Below are positions 1 through 8,437 of a DNA stretch of 64,000 nucleotides, piece after piece (the stretch's first letter is position 1; each line of letters begins with the position of its first letter). Position numbers and translations under genes: made by a program. Below the pieces are notes generated by a model. That model made no database searches, was not told the DNA's origin, and saw only the letters and a list, made by a program, of their open reading frames with translations. The stretch is from Actinomadura sp. NAK00032 (lineage in GTDB: Bacteria > Actinomycetota > Actinomycetes > Streptosporangiales > Streptosporangiaceae): the NCBI RefSeq assembly GCF_013364275.1, contig NZ_CP054932.1:1984001-2048000 (forward strand), written 5' to 3'.

Positions 1-587
1 CAGCGCTCCGGCTGCCCCTGCGGCATCAGCCCGAGGTGGGTGACCTTGGCGCCGAGGAACAGCGCGGCCGAGCCGTTCGGGCAGGCCGCGACACAGGCGC
101 CGCAGCCGATGCACTCGGCGGCCTCGAACGCGCGGTCGGCGTCCGGCTTCGGCACCGGGGTCGAGTGCGCCTCCGGCGCGGTGCCGGTCGGGGCGGTGAT
201 GTAGCCGCCGGCCTGGATCATCCGGTCGAACGCGGACCGGTCGACGACCAGGTCCTTCACCACCGGGAACGCCTTGGCGCGCCACGGCTCGACGTCGATG
301 ACCTCGCCGTCCTTGAACTTGCGCATGTGGAGCTGGCACGTGGTGGTGGCGCGCTCCGGGCCGTGCGGGGTGCCGTTGATGACCAGCGAGCACATCCCGC
401 AGATGCCCTCGCGGCAGTCGTGGTCGAACGCGACCGGCTCCTCGCCCTCGGCGATGAGCTTCTCGTTGAGGACGTCCAGCATCTCCAGGAACGAGGCGTC
501 GGGGGAGATGTCGTCGAGCTTGTACTCGACCATCCTCCCCTTGTCCCGGGGGCCGCTCTGGCGCCAGACGCGCAGTGTGAGCTTCAT
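1..587 (-). CDS. sdhB: Succinate dehydrogenase/fumarate reductase iron-sulfur subunit (partial)
   Basis: This is the electron-transfer subunit of succinate dehydrogenase, passing electrons from the SdhA flavin to the membrane cytochrome through its Fe-S clusters. The [2Fe-2S] motif CREGICGMC lies near residue 60 and the start of the C-terminal ferredoxin motif ([14 protein letters not shown]) lies near residue 165. About 195 codons are present; the C-terminus lies beyond the left edge of the window. The ATG follows the sdhA stop by about 21 nt, so it is the last gene of an sdhCAB operon. The early part (LRVWRQ, then [15 protein letters not shown]) resembles the actinobacterial type that pairs with a single five-helix SdhC. 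Confidence 0.95.
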   Translation of the reverse strand, partial: MKLTLRVWRQSGPRDKGRMVEYKLDDISPDASFLEMLDVLNEKLIAEGEEPVAFDHDCREGICGMCSLVINGTPHGPERATTTCQLHMRKFKDGEVIDVEPWRAKAFPVVKDLVVDRSAFDRMIQAGGYITAPTGTAPEAHSTPVPKPDADRAFEAAECIGCGACVAACPNGSAALFLGAKVTHLGLMPQGQPER

Positions 588-608
588 GATTACCTGTCCG
601 ACCCTCTG

Positions 609-2546
609 CTACTTGTACGACCGCTGCGTCGGCTTGACGTATTCGAAGTCCAGGGCCTCCCTGTGGAGGACGGGCTGCTCGCCCTCCCCGGCCCATTCCC
701 AGGCGGCGACGTGGGCGAAGTTGTCGTCGTCGCGCTTGGCCTCGCCGTCCTCGTCCTGGCTCTCGGCCCGGAAGTGGCCGCCGCAGGACTCGGTGCGGTG
801 CAGCGCGTCGATGACCATCAGCTCGGCCAGCTCGAAGAAGTCGGCGACGCGGCCGGCCTTCTCCAGCTGCTGGTTCAGCTCCTCGCCCTTGCCGGTGACC
901 TTGACGCGCGTCCAGAACTCCGCGCGCAGCGCCGGGATCAGCTCCAGGGCCTTGCGCAGGCCCTGCTCGGTGCGCTCCATGCCGCAGTACTCCCACATGA
1001 TGTGGCCGAGCTCGCGGTGGAAGGAGTCGACGGTGCGGTCCCCGTCGATCGAGAGCAGCGTGTCGATCCGGGTCCGCACCCGCTCCTCGGCCTCGCTGAC
1101 CGCCGTCTCGGCGACCGGCCCGAGCGCGTTGCGGGCGATGTAGTCGCCGATGGTGTTCGGCAGGACGAAGTAGCCGTCGGCGAGGCCCTGCATCAGCGCG
1201 GACGCGCCGAGCCGGTTGGCGCCGTGGTCGGAGAAGTTCGCCTCGCCGATCACGAACAGGCCCGGGATGGTGGACTCGAGGTCGTAGTCCACCCAGAGGC
1301 CGCCCATCGTGTAGTGGACGGCGGGGTAGATGCGCATCGGCGTCTCGTACGGGTTCTCGCCGGTGATGCGCTCGTACATCTGGAAGAGGTTGCCGTACTT
1401 GGCCTCGACCTTGTCGCGGCCGAGCCGCCCGATGGCGTCGGCGAAGTCGAGGTAGACGCCGAGGCCGCCGGGGCCGACGCCGCGTCCCTCGTCGCAGACG
1501 TTCTTCGCCGCGCGGGACGCGATGTCGCGGGGGACGAGGTTGCCGAACGAGGGGTAGATGCGCTCCAGGTAGTAGTCGCGCTCGTCCTCGGGGATGTCGG
1601 ACGGCTTGCGGGTGTCGCCGCCCTTCTTCGGCACCCACACCCGGCCGTCGTTGCGCAGCGACTCCGACATGAGCGTCAGCTTCGACTGGTGGTCGCCGCT
1701 GACCGGGATGCACGTCGGGTGGATCTGCGTGTAGCACGGGTTGGCGAACAGGGCGCCGTGCCGGTGGGCGCGCCAGGACGCGGTGACGTTCGAGCCCATC
1801 GCGTTCGTGGACAGGAAGTACACGTTGCCGTAGCCGCCGGACGCCAGCACGACCGCGTCCGCCGTGTAGTGCTTGATCTCGCCGTCGATCAGGTTCCGGA
1901 CGACGACGCCGCGGGCCCGCCCGTCCTCCATGATCAGGTCGAGCATCTCGTGCCGCGGGTACAGCTCCACGTTCCCGGCCTCGACCTGCCGCATCAGCGC
2001 CTGGTAGGCGCCGAGGAGCAGCTGCTGGCCCGTCTGGCCGCGCGCGTAGAAGGTGCGGGAGACCTGGGTGCCGCCGAACGAGCGGTTGTCGAGCAGGCCG
2101 CCGTACTCGCGGGCGAACGGGACGCCCTGCGCGACGCACTGGTCGATGATGTTCCGGGAGATGTCGGCGAGCCGGTACACGTTCGACTCGCGGGAGCGGA
2201 AGTCGCCGCCCTTCACGGTCTCGTAGAACAGCCGGTAGACGCTGTCGCCGTCGTTGCGGTAGTTCTTCGCGGCGTTGATGCCGCCCTGCGCGGCGATCGA
2301 GTGGGCGCGGCGCGGCGAGTCCTGGAAGCAGAACTGCTGGACGTGGTAGCCGGCCTCGCCGAGCGTCGCGCCGGCGGAGCCGCCGGCCAGCCCGGTGCCG
2401 ATGATGATGATCTTCTTCTTGCGCTTGTTGGCCGGGTTGACCTGCTTGGCCTCGAACTTGCGCGTCGTCCAGCGGTCCTCGATGGGGCCCTTGGGCGCCT
2501 TGGTGTCGGCGATCGGGTCGCCGGACTTGTAGAAGCTGTCGGTCAT
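609..2546 (-). CDS. sdhA: Succinate dehydrogenase/fumarate reductase flavoprotein subunit
   Basis: Catalytic subunit that oxidises succinate to fumarate on covalently bound FAD at the cytoplasmic face of the membrane. The dinucleotide-binding glycine motif [10 protein letters not shown] is at residues 50-59 and the FAD-linking histidine is H82 in the context [11 protein letters not shown]. The length of 645 residues fits the actinobacterial/Bacillus-like class. The chosen ATG ([10 protein letters not shown]) lies 2 nt beyond the sdhC stop, so the two are translationally coupled. An in-frame ATG-like extension upstream lies inside sdhC and is less likely. A basic stretch KRKKK just before the Rossmann motif is typical of actinobacterial members. 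Confidence 0.96.
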   Translation of the reverse strand: MTDSFYKSGDPIADTKAPKGPIEDRWTTRKFEAKQVNPANKRKKKIIIIGTGLAGGSAGATLGEAGYHVQQFCFQDSPRRAHSIAAQGGINAAKNYRNDGDSVYRLFYETVKGGDFRSRESNVYRLADISRNIIDQCVAQGVPFAREYGGLLDNRSFGGTQVSRTFYARGQTGQQLLLGAYQALMRQVEAGNVELYPRHEMLDLIMEDGRARGVVVRNLIDGEIKHYTADAVVLASGGYGNVYFLSTNAMGSNVTASWRAHRHGALFANPCYTQIHPTCIPVSGDHQSKLTLMSESLRNDGRVWVPKKGGDTRKPSDIPEDERDYYLERIYPSFGNLVPRDIASRAAKNVCDEGRGVGPGGLGVYLDFADAIGRLGRDKVEAKYGNLFQMYERITGENPYETPMRIYPAVHYTMGGLWVDYDLESTIPGLFVIGEANFSDHGANRLGASALMQGLADGYFVLPNTIGDYIARNALGPVAETAVSEAEERVRTRIDTLLSIDGDRTVDSFHRELGHIMWEYCGMERTEQGLRKALELIPALRAEFWTRVKVTGKGEELNQQLEKAGRVADFFELAELMVIDALHRTESCGGHFRAESQDEDGEAKRDDDNFAHVAAWEWAGEGEQPVLHREALDFEYVKPTQRSYK

Positions 2547-2548
2547 GG

Positions 2549-3247
2549 TCAGCTCACCCATCCGAACGTGATGGAGACGGGGACCGCGATGAAGCCGAGC
2601 GTGATCAGCGCGGCGGTGGTCGCGGCGAGGCCCCGCAGGGCGTTGTGGCTGCGCGGGCTGCGCAGCCCGAGCGTCTGGAACGCGCTCCAGATGCCGTGGT
2701 TGAGGTGCAGGCCGACGAGCAGGATGGCGACGACGTACCAGAGCGTGATGTACCAGCGGGACGGGTCGAAGTCGGCGACCATCCGCTCGTAGGGGGTGGC
2801 GTCGGCGCCCTTGGGGTTCACGACGAAGAACGTCAGGTCCAGCAGGTGCCAGATGATGTAGACGGCGATGATGACGCCGCCGTACCGCATCGTGCGGACG
2901 GCGTAGCCCTGCGCGTTCGACTTCTTCTTCGACTGGTACTTCACGGGGCGGGCGTGCGCGGCGCGCTTGGCGAGCGACACCGCCGACCACATGTGCAGGA
3001 TCACCGAGACGCCGAGCACGACCTCGATGAGGGTCAGGACGGTCCGGCGCGGTACCGCGGGCTCACCGATCGTGCGCAGCCAGTGCGCGTAGTGGTTGAA
3101 GTCCTCCGCGCCCATGAAGATCTTCAGGTTCCCGACCATGTGCGCGACCAGGTACAGCACGAGGATGCCGCCGGTCACCGCCATGACGGCCTTCTTGCCG
3201 ACGGTCGATCGGTAGATCGCAGGTATCGCTATAGCCACGACCTGCAC
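2549..3247 (-). CDS. sdhC: Succinate dehydrogenase cytochrome b subunit (class B, single-subunit anchor)
   Basis: Membrane anchor that binds haem b and the quinone site. It has about five hydrophobic helices and conserved histidines, for example in HMVGNLKIF and HMWSAV. Length is 232 residues from the GTG at 3247. A second GTG nine bases further in (3238, VAIAIPAIY) is at least as plausible, because a CATAAC box lies directly before it at 3248-3253 and would give a leaderless mRNA. There is no separate sdhD, as expected when one five-helix subunit does both jobs. It is the first gene of sdhCAB. Confidence 0.94.
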   Translation of the reverse strand: MQVVAIAIPAIYRSTVGKKAVMAVTGGILVLYLVAHMVGNLKIFMGAEDFNHYAHWLRTIGEPAVPRRTVLTLIEVVLGVSVILHMWSAVSLAKRAAHARPVKYQSKKKSNAQGYAVRTMRYGGVIIAVYIIWHLLDLTFFVVNPKGADATPYERMVADFDPSRWYITLWYVVAILLVGLHLNHGIWSAFQTLGLRSPRSHNALRGLAATTAALITLGFIAVPVSITFGWVS

Positions 3248-3269
3248 GTTATGTCCGGATCGGAGAATA
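3248..3269 (-). promoter_or_regulatory. Candidate sdhCAB promoter
   Basis: Read on the minus strand, TATTCT (3264-3269) and CATAAC (3248-3253) are two possible -10 boxes ahead of sdhC. CATAAC is 9 nt from the GTG at 3238, the same spacing seen before the ABC transporter gene at 4971. The -35 elements are poor. The rest of 3270-3439 holds no further gene or clear site that I can see. Confidence 0.35.
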
Positions 3270-3439
3270 GTTCCAAGTCATCAGCGCACTCATGGCGATA
3301 GCCGCAGGCTATGGACGCACGCCGGGCGGGTGTTGTAGCCGTTCCGTGACGTTCTGCCTGGTGAGTGACCTCACAACGGGTCCGGGAACTCCCCGATCAA
3401 GTGATCCACAAGACATTGACCGAGGTCAGCGGCCTGTGG

Positions 3440-4660
3440 TTACGCGCGCCCGGGCTGCCGGGACAGCAGCAGCACCGCGAGGTCGTCGGTGAGGGCGTCG
3501 CCGTTGAGGTGCTCGACCTCGGTGACCAGGTCGTCGATCAGGGCGCGCCCGGTGGCGCCCCGGGTGCGCGCCTCGCGCGCCAGCCCGACCAGGCCGTCGG
3601 TGCCGAGCCGGTCCGAGCCGGCGCCGACCTTCCCCTCGATGAGGCCGTCGGTGTAGAGCATCAGGCCCCAGGAGTCGCCGAGGTCGATCTCGGTCGTCGG
3701 CCACTCGGCGCCCGGCAGCAGCCCGAGCGCCGGCCCGTGCGCGTAGTCGGGCAGCGCCGCGACCTCGCCGTCCTCGCCGAGGACGCCGTGGAACAGCAGC
3801 GGCGCCGGGTGCCCGGCCAGGTGCATCCGCGCGGTCCGCCGGGACGGCGCGATCGTGATCATGCACAGCGTGGTGAAGATCTCCTCGCTGCGCCGCTCGT
3901 GCCCGAGGACGGTGTCGAGGGTGCCGAGCAGCTGCTCGCCGGTGTGCCCGGCGAGCACGAGCGTCCGCCACGCCATCCGGAGCTGGACGCCGAGGGCCGC
4001 CTCGTCCGGGCCGTGCCCGCAGACGTCCCCGATCATCAGGTGGACGGCGCCGCCCTCGGTCTGCACGGTGTCGTAGAAGTCGCCGCCGAGCAGGGCGCGC
4101 CGCCGGCCGGGCCGGTAGCGGGTGTGGTGCCGCAGCGACGCGTCCTCGATCAGCGGGACGGGCAGCAGCCCGCGCTCCAGCCGGGCGTTCTCGCGGCCGA
4201 GGATGCGGGCCTCGACGAGCCGCCGCTCGGTCTCCTCCGAGCGCTTGCGCTCGATGGCGTAGCGGATCGCGCGGGCCAGCAGCGGGGCGTCGACCTCCTG
4301 CTTGACCAGGTAGTCCTCGGCGCCGGCGGCGACGGCCTGGACGCCGAGGTGGGCGTCGTCGAGGCCGGTCAGCACGACCACGGCGGCGGTCTCGGACAGG
4401 GCCAGCACCTGGCGCAGCCCGTCCAGCCGGTCGATGCCGGGGGTGGACAGGTCGACGAGGATGCACTGCGTGCGGCGGGTCAGCGCGCGGCGGGCCTCGG
4501 CGAGGTCGGACGCGACCGCGATGGCGGTGTCCAGGCCGCTCTCGGCGAGCATCTTCTCGACCATGAGGACGTCGGAGGGGTCGGCGTCGATGAGGAGCAG
4601 GTCGGTCCTGTCCTCGGCCCCCGGTGCGAAGGGGTACGTCTGATGGCTGATGGTGCTCAC
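3440..4660 (-). CDS. Response-regulator-fused PP2C (SpoIIE-type) serine phosphatase
   Basis: Predicted cytoplasmic protein phosphatase that would dephosphorylate an anti-anti-sigma factor or similar partner under control of a receiver domain. Residues about 20-135 form a CheY-like receiver with phospho-acceptor D70 (ILVDLSTPG) and conserved K120. A coiled linker rich in R/E follows (about 135-165), then a SpoIIE domain with the metal-binding motifs GGDFYD (192-197) and GDVCGHG (211-217). GTG at 4660 is chosen because GGAAG sits 5-6 nt upstream; the frame stays open further upstream, but that extension is low-complexity Pro/Ala. No histidine kinase or anti-sigma gene is adjacent, so partners must be elsewhere. 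Length 406 residues. Confidence 0.9.
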   Translation of the reverse strand: MSTISHQTYPFAPGAEDRTDLLLIDADPSDVLMVEKMLAESGLDTAIAVASDLAEARRALTRRTQCILVDLSTPGIDRLDGLRQVLALSETAAVVVLTGLDDAHLGVQAVAAGAEDYLVKQEVDAPLLARAIRYAIERKRSEETERRLVEARILGRENARLERGLLPVPLIEDASLRHHTRYRPGRRRALLGGDFYDTVQTEGGAVHLMIGDVCGHGPDEAALGVQLRMAWRTLVLAGHTGEQLLGTLDTVLGHERRSEEIFTTLCMITIAPSRRTARMHLAGHPAPLLFHGVLGEDGEVAALPDYAHGPALGLLPGAEWPTTEIDLGDSWGLMLYTDGLIEGKVGAGSDRLGTDGLVGLAREARTRGATGRALIDDLVTEVEHLNGDALTDDLAVLLLSRQPGRA

Positions 4661-4970
4661 AGGGCTTCCGGAAGTCGGGCTGACGGCACTGGCAACGGCC
4701 GGTGGCGCCCCGCTTATTCCCGTGGGTGCGGGAGCGCGCGGCGGGCCGCGCCGGGGCAGCGGCATCGGCCTAGCCGCCAGGGTCCCGGCTCAAGGAGCGG
4801 AGGAAGCATCGCTCCGTACGCCCCGACCTTAGCGTGCCGCCGCGTCCCGGCGCACCTCCCGCGCGCGTCCTGATCATGATTTGCGGGCGGTCCGAAAGCC
4901 GCCCGGGCGGCGTCCGGCCAGGTGAAAAACCAGTCGAACTCGCCGGGTCCGGCTGCATAACCTTCGTCAG
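4661..4970. other. 310-nt divergent intergenic region
   Basis: The region separates the SpoIIE-type phosphatase from the ABC exporter operon, which diverge. I see no gene here. On the minus strand a TTGAGC and TAGGCC pair about 15 nt apart could serve the phosphatase gene but is weak. A small inverted repeat, GGAGCG then CGCTCC with 10 nt between, lies near 4797-4818. The right end carries the candidate exporter promoter. Confidence 0.4.
4956..4961 (+). promoter_or_regulatory. Candidate -10 box of ABC exporter operon
   Basis: CATAAC lies 9 nt before the GTG of the first exporter gene and has a GTCGAA element 17 nt upstream. There is no good Shine-Dalgarno sequence, so the transcript may be leaderless. 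Confidence 0.35.
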
Positions 4971-6716
4971 GTGAAGCCGCTGCCGGAGAAAAATCCTGGC
5001 ACGCCCGACCACGTCCTCCGCCGAGGCAGAGCCTCGCGCGGCGCCCGGAGGGGCGCCGGCGGAGCATCCGCGCGCTACCTGCTGTGGCTGGCGCGCGTCC
5101 AGTGGCGCAGCATCGCCGCGGGCGCGCTCCTCGGCGTGGTCTGGATGCTCAGCCAGGCCCTCATGCCCGCCGCGATCGGCCGCGCCATCGGCGACGGCGT
5201 CGCGGCGCGGGACGAGCGCGCCCTGCTGGTGTGGTCCGGCGTGCTGCTCGGCCTCGGCGTCGTGCAGGCAGCCACGGGCGCCGTCCGGCACCGGTTCGCC
5301 GTCTACAACTGGCTCGCCTCCGCCTACCGGACGGTCCAGCTCGTCACCCGGCAGTCGACCCGCCTCGGCGGGACGCTGCCGAAGCGGCTGAGCGCCGGCG
5401 AGGTGGTGAGCATCGGCCTGTCCGACGTGTCGCACATCGGCGACACCATCGACATCCTGTCCCGCGGCTCGGGGGCCGTGGTCGCGATCGTCGCGGTGGC
5501 CGCGATCCTGCTGAGCACCTCGCCGCCGCTCGGCCTGATCGTGCTGGTCGGCGTGCCGCTGATCCTGGCGGTCGCGGCGCCGCTGCTGCGCCCCTACCGC
5601 GACCGCGAGCTGGCGCACCGCGAGCTGGTCGGCGAGCTGAGCTCGCACGCCACCGACCTCGTCGCGGGCCTGCGGGTGCTGCGCGGCATCGGCGGCGAGA
5701 CGCTGTTCTCCGGCCGCTACCGCGCCGGGTCGCAGCGGGTGCGCGCGGCCGGGGTGGCGGCCGCGCGGGCCGAGACCCGGATGAACGGCGCCGAGGTGCT
5801 GCTGCCCGGGCTGCTGATCGCGCTGGTCACCTGGATCGGGGCCCGGTTCGCCGCCGAGCGGACGATCAGCGTCGGCGAACTGGTCACCTTCTACGGGTAC
5901 GCGGTGTTCCTGATCGTCCCGCTGAAGACCCTCGGCGAGGCCGCCGGCAAGATCACCAAGGGGCTGGTGGCGGCGGGCCGGGTGACCGCGCTGCTGGCGA
6001 TCGACCCCGAGCTGCCGGCCGCCGGGACGGCCCGCCCGGCGGCGTCCGCCGAGCTGGTCGACATCGCCTCCGGGCTGGTCGTGCGGCCGGGGCGGGTGAC
6101 CGCGGTCGCCGCGGCCGACCCGCGCGACGCGCAGGCCGTCGCCGACCGGCTCGGCCGGTACGCCGACGGCGACGTCGACTTCGGCGGCATCCCGCTGCAC
6201 GCGGTCGCGGACGTCCGGAAGCGGATCCTCGTCGCCGTCAACGAGGACCGCCTCTTCTCCGGGCCGCTGGCCGAGTCCCTCGCGCCGGACGCCGACGAGG
6301 CGGCCCTGAAGGACGCCGTCTACGCGGCCTGTGCCGAGGACATCGTCGCGTCCGCCGGCCTGGACGCGCACGTGGCCGAGGCCGGACGGGAGTTCTCCGG
6401 CGGCCAGCAGCAGCGCCTCCGCCTCGCGCGGGCGCTCGCCGCAGACCCCGACGTCCTCGTCCTGGTGGAGCCGACCAGCGCGGTGGACGCGCACACCGAA
6501 GCACGCATCGCCGGAAGGCTCGGCCAAGCGCGCGCGGGCCGCACCACCGTGGTGTGCACGACCAGCCCGCTGATGCTGGACCGCGCCGACCACGTCGTGT
6601 TCGTCCAGGACGGCCTGGTCGTCGCCGAAGGAGCACATCGCGACCTCCTGGAGACCGAGCCGCGCTACGCGGCCACCGTCACCAGGGGAGAGACCGTGGA
6701 AAGGGCGGAGGCATGA
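4971..6716 (+). CDS. ABC exporter subunit with degenerate nucleotide-binding domain
   Basis: One half of a heterodimeric type IV ABC exporter. Residues about 35-330 form the six-helix membrane domain and about 345-575 a nucleotide-binding domain. The ATPase domain has lost most catalytic motifs. No Walker A is present (the site reads GRVTAVAAADPRDA), the Walker B aspartate is V499 in VLVLVEPTSAVD, the Q-loop glutamine is a glutamate (VNEDRLFSG), and the H-loop reads CTTSPL without histidine. The signature FSGGQQQR (from 475) is intact. It can therefore supply only the signature half of an ATP site to its partner, encoded by the next gene, which overlaps by 4 nt (ATGA). Substrate unknown. Confidence 0.9.
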   Translation: MKPLPEKNPGTPDHVLRRGRASRGARRGAGGASARYLLWLARVQWRSIAAGALLGVVWMLSQALMPAAIGRAIGDGVAARDERALLVWSGVLLGLGVVQAATGAVRHRFAVYNWLASAYRTVQLVTRQSTRLGGTLPKRLSAGEVVSIGLSDVSHIGDTIDILSRGSGAVVAIVAVAAILLSTSPPLGLIVLVGVPLILAVAAPLLRPYRDRELAHRELVGELSSHATDLVAGLRVLRGIGGETLFSGRYRAGSQRVRAAGVAAARAETRMNGAEVLLPGLLIALVTWIGARFAAERTISVGELVTFYGYAVFLIVPLKTLGEAAGKITKGLVAAGRVTALLAIDPELPAAGTARPAASAELVDIASGLVVRPGRVTAVAAADPRDAQAVADRLGRYADGDVDFGGIPLHAVADVRKRILVAVNEDRLFSGPLAESLAPDADEAALKDAVYAACAEDIVASAGLDAHVAEAGREFSGGQQQRLRLARALAADPDVLVLVEPTSAVDAHTEARIAGRLGQARAGRTTVVCTTSPLMLDRADHVVFVQDGLVVAEGAHRDLLETEPRYAATVTRGETVERAEA

Positions 6717-8437
6717 GCGCCGAGACACTGCCGGTCGCGACGTCCGCGCAGGTGCGGGCGTACGCGCGGCGGCTCGTCCTGCGGCACCCGCGCGCCCTCG
6801 CGGGGGTGCTCGGCCTGCACGCGCTGGCCGCCGTGGCGGGCCTGGTCACGCCCCGGCTGCTCGGCGCGCTCGTCGAGGACGTCCGCGACGGGCACGCCGC
6901 CATCGACACCGCCGGGCTCGCCATCGCCGGGTTCGTGATCGCGCAGGGCGTGCTGATCCGGTACGCCTACCTGGCGTCCGCGAAGCTCGGCGAGCGGGTG
7001 CTGGCCGAGCTGCGCGAGGAGTTCGTCGACCGGGTGCTGGCGCTGCCGCTGTCCACGGTCGAGCGGGCCGGCACCGGCGACCTGGTCACCCGCGCGTCCC
7101 GCGACGTGGACACGCTCAGCACGTCCGTCCGGTACGCGATGCCGGAGACGCTCGTCGCGATCGTCGTCGGCGCGTTCACGTTCGGTGCGCTGCTGCTGAA
7201 CGGCCCGCTCGTCGCGCTGCCCGCGCTGGTCGCCGTGCCGCTGCTGGTCGCGGTGATGCGCTGGTACCTGCCGCGCGCCCACGTCGGCTACCTGCGGGAG
7301 AACGAGGCGTGGTCGCGGATCGCCGACGGGCTCACCGAGACCGTCCAGGGCGCCCGGACCGTCGAGGCACTCGGCCTCGCCGACCGCCGGCACCGCCGCG
7401 GCGACGACGACATCGCGGTCTCCTACAAGGCCCAGCGCTACACGCTGCGGCTGCGCATGTTCCTGTTCCCGGTGGCCGAGCTGAGCTTCGTGCTGCCCGT
7501 GGTGTCGACCCTGTTCGTCGGCGGCCTGCTGTACATGCACGACATGGCGACGCTCGGGCAGGTGACGGCCGCGACCCTGTACGCGCAGCTGCTCATCGAG
7601 CCCGTGGACACCATGCTCTCCTGGCTGGACGAGCTGCAGCTCGGCGGCGCGTCACTGGCCCGCCTGCTCGGCGTCGGCAACGTCCCGCCCGACCGGGAAC
7701 CGGGCGACGCGCGGCCCGCGGGCGACCGGCTCACGGCGCGCCGCGTCCGCTACTCCTACCGGCCCGGCAAGGACGTCCTGCACGGCGTGGACCTCGACCT
7801 GCGGCCCGGTGAGCGGCTCGCGATGGTCGGGCCGAGCGGCGCGGGCAAGTCCACCCTCGGCCGCCTGCTCGCCGGGGTGGACGGCCCGCGCGCGGGCGCC
7901 GTCACCGTCGGCGGCGTCCCGCTGGTGGAGCTGCCGCTGGACGGCCTGCGCCGCGAGGTCGCGCTGGTCACCCAGGAGCACCACGTGTTCCGCGGCACGC
8001 TCCGCGAGAACCTCCTGATGGCCCGCGAGGACGCCTCCGACGCGGAGGTCCGCCGGGTGCTCGCCGCGGTCGAGTGGGACGGGCCGGACCTCGGCACCGT
8101 CGTCGGCTCCGGCGGCGCGACGCTGACGCCCGCGCAGGCGCAGCAGCTCGCGCTGGCCAGGCTCGTCATCGCCGACCCGCACACCCTCGTCCTGGACGAG
8201 GCGACGTCGCTGCTCGACCCGCGCGCCGCCCGCCGCCTGGAGCGGTCGCTGGCCGCCGTCCTGGACGGCCGGACCGTGGTGGCGATCGCGCACCGCCTCC
8301 ACACCGCCCACGACGCCGACCGTGTGGCGGTGGTGGAGGACGGGCGCATCACCGAACTCGGCACCCACGAGGACCTGCTGGCCCAGAAGGGCTCCTACGC
8401 GGCCCTGTGGGCGTCCTGGCACGGCTCAGCCGGCTAG
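6713..8437 (+). CDS. ABC exporter subunit with functional Walker motifs
   Basis: Partner half-transporter of 574 residues. Membrane domain about 20-315, ATPase domain about 340-565. Walker A GPSGAGKST (373-381), Walker B LVLDEAT (about 493-499) and the H-loop histidine H527 are intact, but the signature reads LTPAQAQQ (from 471) in place of LSGGQ. Together with the upstream subunit it would make one complete composite ATP site and one dead site, as known for asymmetric exporters such as TM287/288. The start ATG overlaps the previous stop and has GGAGG close upstream. Its 3' end overlaps the convergent peptidase gene by 12 nt. Confidence 0.92.
   Translation: MSAETLPVATSAQVRAYARRLVLRHPRALAGVLGLHALAAVAGLVTPRLLGALVEDVRDGHAAIDTAGLAIAGFVIAQGVLIRYAYLASAKLGERVLAELREEFVDRVLALPLSTVERAGTGDLVTRASRDVDTLSTSVRYAMPETLVAIVVGAFTFGALLLNGPLVALPALVAVPLLVAVMRWYLPRAHVGYLRENEAWSRIADGLTETVQGARTVEALGLADRRHRRGDDDIAVSYKAQRYTLRLRMFLFPVAELSFVLPVVSTLFVGGLLYMHDMATLGQVTAATLYAQLLIEPVDTMLSWLDELQLGGASLARLLGVGNVPPDREPGDARPAGDRLTARRVRYSYRPGKDVLHGVDLDLRPGERLAMVGPSGAGKSTLGRLLAGVDGPRAGAVTVGGVPLVELPLDGLRREVALVTQEHHVFRGTLRENLLMAREDASDAEVRRVLAAVEWDGPDLGTVVGSGGATLTPAQAQQLALARLVIADPHTLVLDEATSLLDPRAARRLERSLAAVLDGRTVVAIAHRLHTAHDADRVAVVEDGRITELGTHEDLLAQKGSYAALWASWHGSAG

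Noticed and set aside
36..2792. Long plus-strand open frame opposite sdhA
   Set aside because: Antisense shadow caused by high GC3 on the opposite strand; no family features.
4661..4765. Longer start for the SpoIIE-type phosphatase
   Set aside because: Low-complexity Pro/Ala extension without a ribosome site; GTG 4660 has one.
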